Source of the DNA: Aquamicrobium sp.
Lineage (GTDB): Bacteria > Pseudomonadota > Alphaproteobacteria > Rhizobiales > Rhizobiaceae
Direction of reading: 5' to 3'
Assembly: GCA_014860725.1 (NCBI GenBank)
Contig: JACZJD010000641.1
Span: 1 to 8,450, forward strand
Length of the DNA stretch: 8,450 nt
Shown one piece after another: positions 7,423 to 8,450 of this stretch. The stretch's first letter is position 1; the number at the start of each line of letters is the position of its first letter. Both the position numbers and the translations under genes were made by a program. Under the pieces are notes generated by a model. The model was not told the DNA's origin. It did no database searches and saw nothing but the letters and a program-made list of their open reading frames with translations.

Positions 7423-7451
7423 AGAATGACTCAGCCGAAGGCCCGTGTCAA
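7423..7451 (-). promoter_or_regulatory. sigma-70-type promoter of xylFHG
   Basis: On the minus strand a perfect -35 box TTGACA (7446-7451) is followed after 17 bases by CATTCT (7423-7428), a weak -10 box with three of six consensus bases. The predicted transcription start is near 7414-7416, giving a leader of about 70 bases to the xylF ATG. The weak -10 suggests dependence on high -35 affinity or an additional factor. No comparable promoter for the plus-strand repressor gene was clear in the same gap. Confidence 0.6.
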
Positions 7452-7534
7452 TATCCGTGACGCTTGCATGCCGGGCGAGGGAAGGGCAGGAAATGCCCGA
7501 TACGGGCATCGGCAAGCGGGAGGAGCGACGGGCA

Positions 7535-8450
7535 ATGACGGTGGGCGTGCGCCACGACGATCTGCGCAGGCAGAACCGCGCCATGGTGATCGCGGCGGTG
7601 CGCCGCGCCGGCCAGCCGTCGCGCACCGAGATCGCGGCCGCCACGGCGCTCAGCAACTCGACCATCTCGACCATCTCGGCCAGCCTGATCGAGGAGGGCA
7701 TCCTCGCCGAGGTGCGCGGCGGCGAAAGCGCGGCGCTGAAGCGCGGCCGGCCGCAGGTGGCGCTCGGCCTCAACCCCGGCGCGGCCACGGTCGTGGCCGT
7801 GGTGCTGTCGCTCAACGCGCTGTCGGCGACGCTGATCGACTATGCCGGCCGCGAGATCGCCGCCGACGTCACCCGGCCGCAGACGCTGACCCTGTCGCAG
7901 GACGAGCTCGTCGAGGCGGTGAAGGCGGCGGTGCGGCGAGTGCTGGCGCGGGCGCGGCCGGGCCACGGCCCGGTGCTGCGCATGGCGCTCGGCATCCAGG
8001 GCATCACCGATTCCGGGGCGCGGCGGCTCCTGTGGTCGCCGATCACGCCGCACAGCGACGTCGCCTTCGCCGACGCGCTCGAGGCCGAGCTCGGCGTGCC
8101 GGTCACGGTCGAGAACGACTGCAACATGATCGCCGTGGCGCTCAAGGCGCGCCATCCGGAGCGCTACCGCGACAATTTCGTCGCGGTGCTGCTGTCCAAC
8201 GGCATCGGCATGGGGCTTGTGCTGCGCGGCGGCCTGTTCTCGGGCTCGCACTCCTCGGGCGGCGAGTTCGGCCACATGATCCACATTCCCGACGGCGCGC
8301 TGTGCCGCTGCGGCCGGCGCGGCTGCATCGAGGCCTATGCCGGCAACTACGCGATTCTCCGCCATGCGCGCGGCGAGAGCGAGGATGCGCCGCCCGCCGC
8401 CGACATCGACGACGCCACTATGCTGGAGCTGGCCGCGGCGGCGCGGGCAG
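7535..8450 (+). CDS. ROK-family transcriptional regulator, XylR-like (3' end outside window)
   Basis: This is a sugar-responsive repressor, predicted to control the divergent xylFHG operon. The window codes 305 residues with no stop. An N-terminal winged helix-turn-helix spans about 14-65 (RTEIAAATALSNSTISTISASLIEEGIL), followed by a ROK domain. Sugar-binding features of the family remain: END (193-195) and GEFGH (243-247). The zinc set is His247 with Cys257, Cys259 and Cys264 (CRCGRRGCIEAY), as in Mlc/NagC. The DxGxT phosphate loop of ROK kinases is absent where expected (about 84-102, VVAVVLSLNALSATLID), so it should be a sensor and not a sugar kinase. I chose the ATG at 7535 because GGGAGGAG lies about ten bases upstream; an in-frame ATG at 7493 with AGGGAAGGG before it would add 14 residues. 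The long minus-strand open frames over it are shadows. The name xylR is inferred from position only. Confidence 0.9.
   Translation, partial: MTVGVRHDDLRRQNRAMVIAAVRRAGQPSRTEIAAATALSNSTISTISASLIEEGILAEVRGGESAALKRGRPQVALGLNPGAATVVAVVLSLNALSATLIDYAGREIAADVTRPQTLTLSQDELVEAVKAAVRRVLARARPGHGPVLRMALGIQGITDSGARRLLWSPITPHSDVAFADALEAELGVPVTVENDCNMIAVALKARHPERYRDNFVAVLLSNGIGMGLVLRGGLFSGSHSSGGEFGHMIHIPDGALCRCGRRGCIEAYAGNYAILRHARGESEDAPPAADIDDATMLELAAAARA

Noticed and set aside
7448..8365. 305-codon minus-strand open frame opposite the ROK regulator
   Set aside because: The plus strand encodes a winged helix-turn-helix plus a ROK domain with zinc and sugar motifs; the minus frame has no motif and is Arg/His/Ala-rich.

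Overview
The window reads as chromosomal DNA from a high-GC alphaproteobacterium, most likely of the order Hyphomicrobiales (Rhizobiales; Mesorhizobium/Phyllobacteriaceae-like). The grounds are the strong G/C bias at third codon positions, the protein sequences, and the neighbourhood of xerD, accA and a YafK-type L,D-transpeptidase, which I recall as common in that order. The genus is inference. I see no insertion sequence, phage gene, CRISPR array, tRNA or rRNA.

Left part (1-3188, all on the minus strand): a housekeeping block read xerD, then accA, then an L,D-transpeptidase lipoprotein that runs off the left edge. XerD resolves chromosome dimers, AccA is the alpha subunit of the acetyl-CoA carboxylase carboxyltransferase, and the lipoprotein acts on peptidoglycan at the cell envelope. 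xerD and accA are 97 bases apart. The transpeptidase is separated from accA by 214 bases and probably has its own promoter.

Middle (3308-4033, plus strand): two small genes. The first is an uncharacterised 111-residue protein with four cysteines. The second is an 88-residue glycine-zipper lipoprotein, closed by a clear GNRA-loop rho-independent terminator that also separates it from the convergent sugar-transport operon.

Right part (4064-8450): a D-xylose-type ABC transporter operon on the minus strand, in transcription order xylF (periplasmic binding protein), xylH (permease), xylG (single-domain ATPase). A ROK-family repressor (XylR-like) is divergently transcribed on the plus strand and cut by the right edge. 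The 191-base region between xylF and the repressor holds a compact control region. A perfect -35 box with a weak -10 box faces xylF, and a perfect 9+3+9 palindrome with TTCGA/TCGAA half-sites abuts the -10 and covers the predicted transcription start. A GC hairpin sits directly upstream of the xylF ribosome-binding site. A terminator-like stem-loop between xylF and xylH probably lets the binding protein be made in excess. The three xyl genes share the same GGGAGGAAC ribosome-binding sequence.

Most of the window is ordinary, well-understood gene content. I did not find a new multigene system. The parts most worth testing are the overlapping palindromes at the xyl promoter, the xylF-xylH stem-loop and the small four-cysteine protein.
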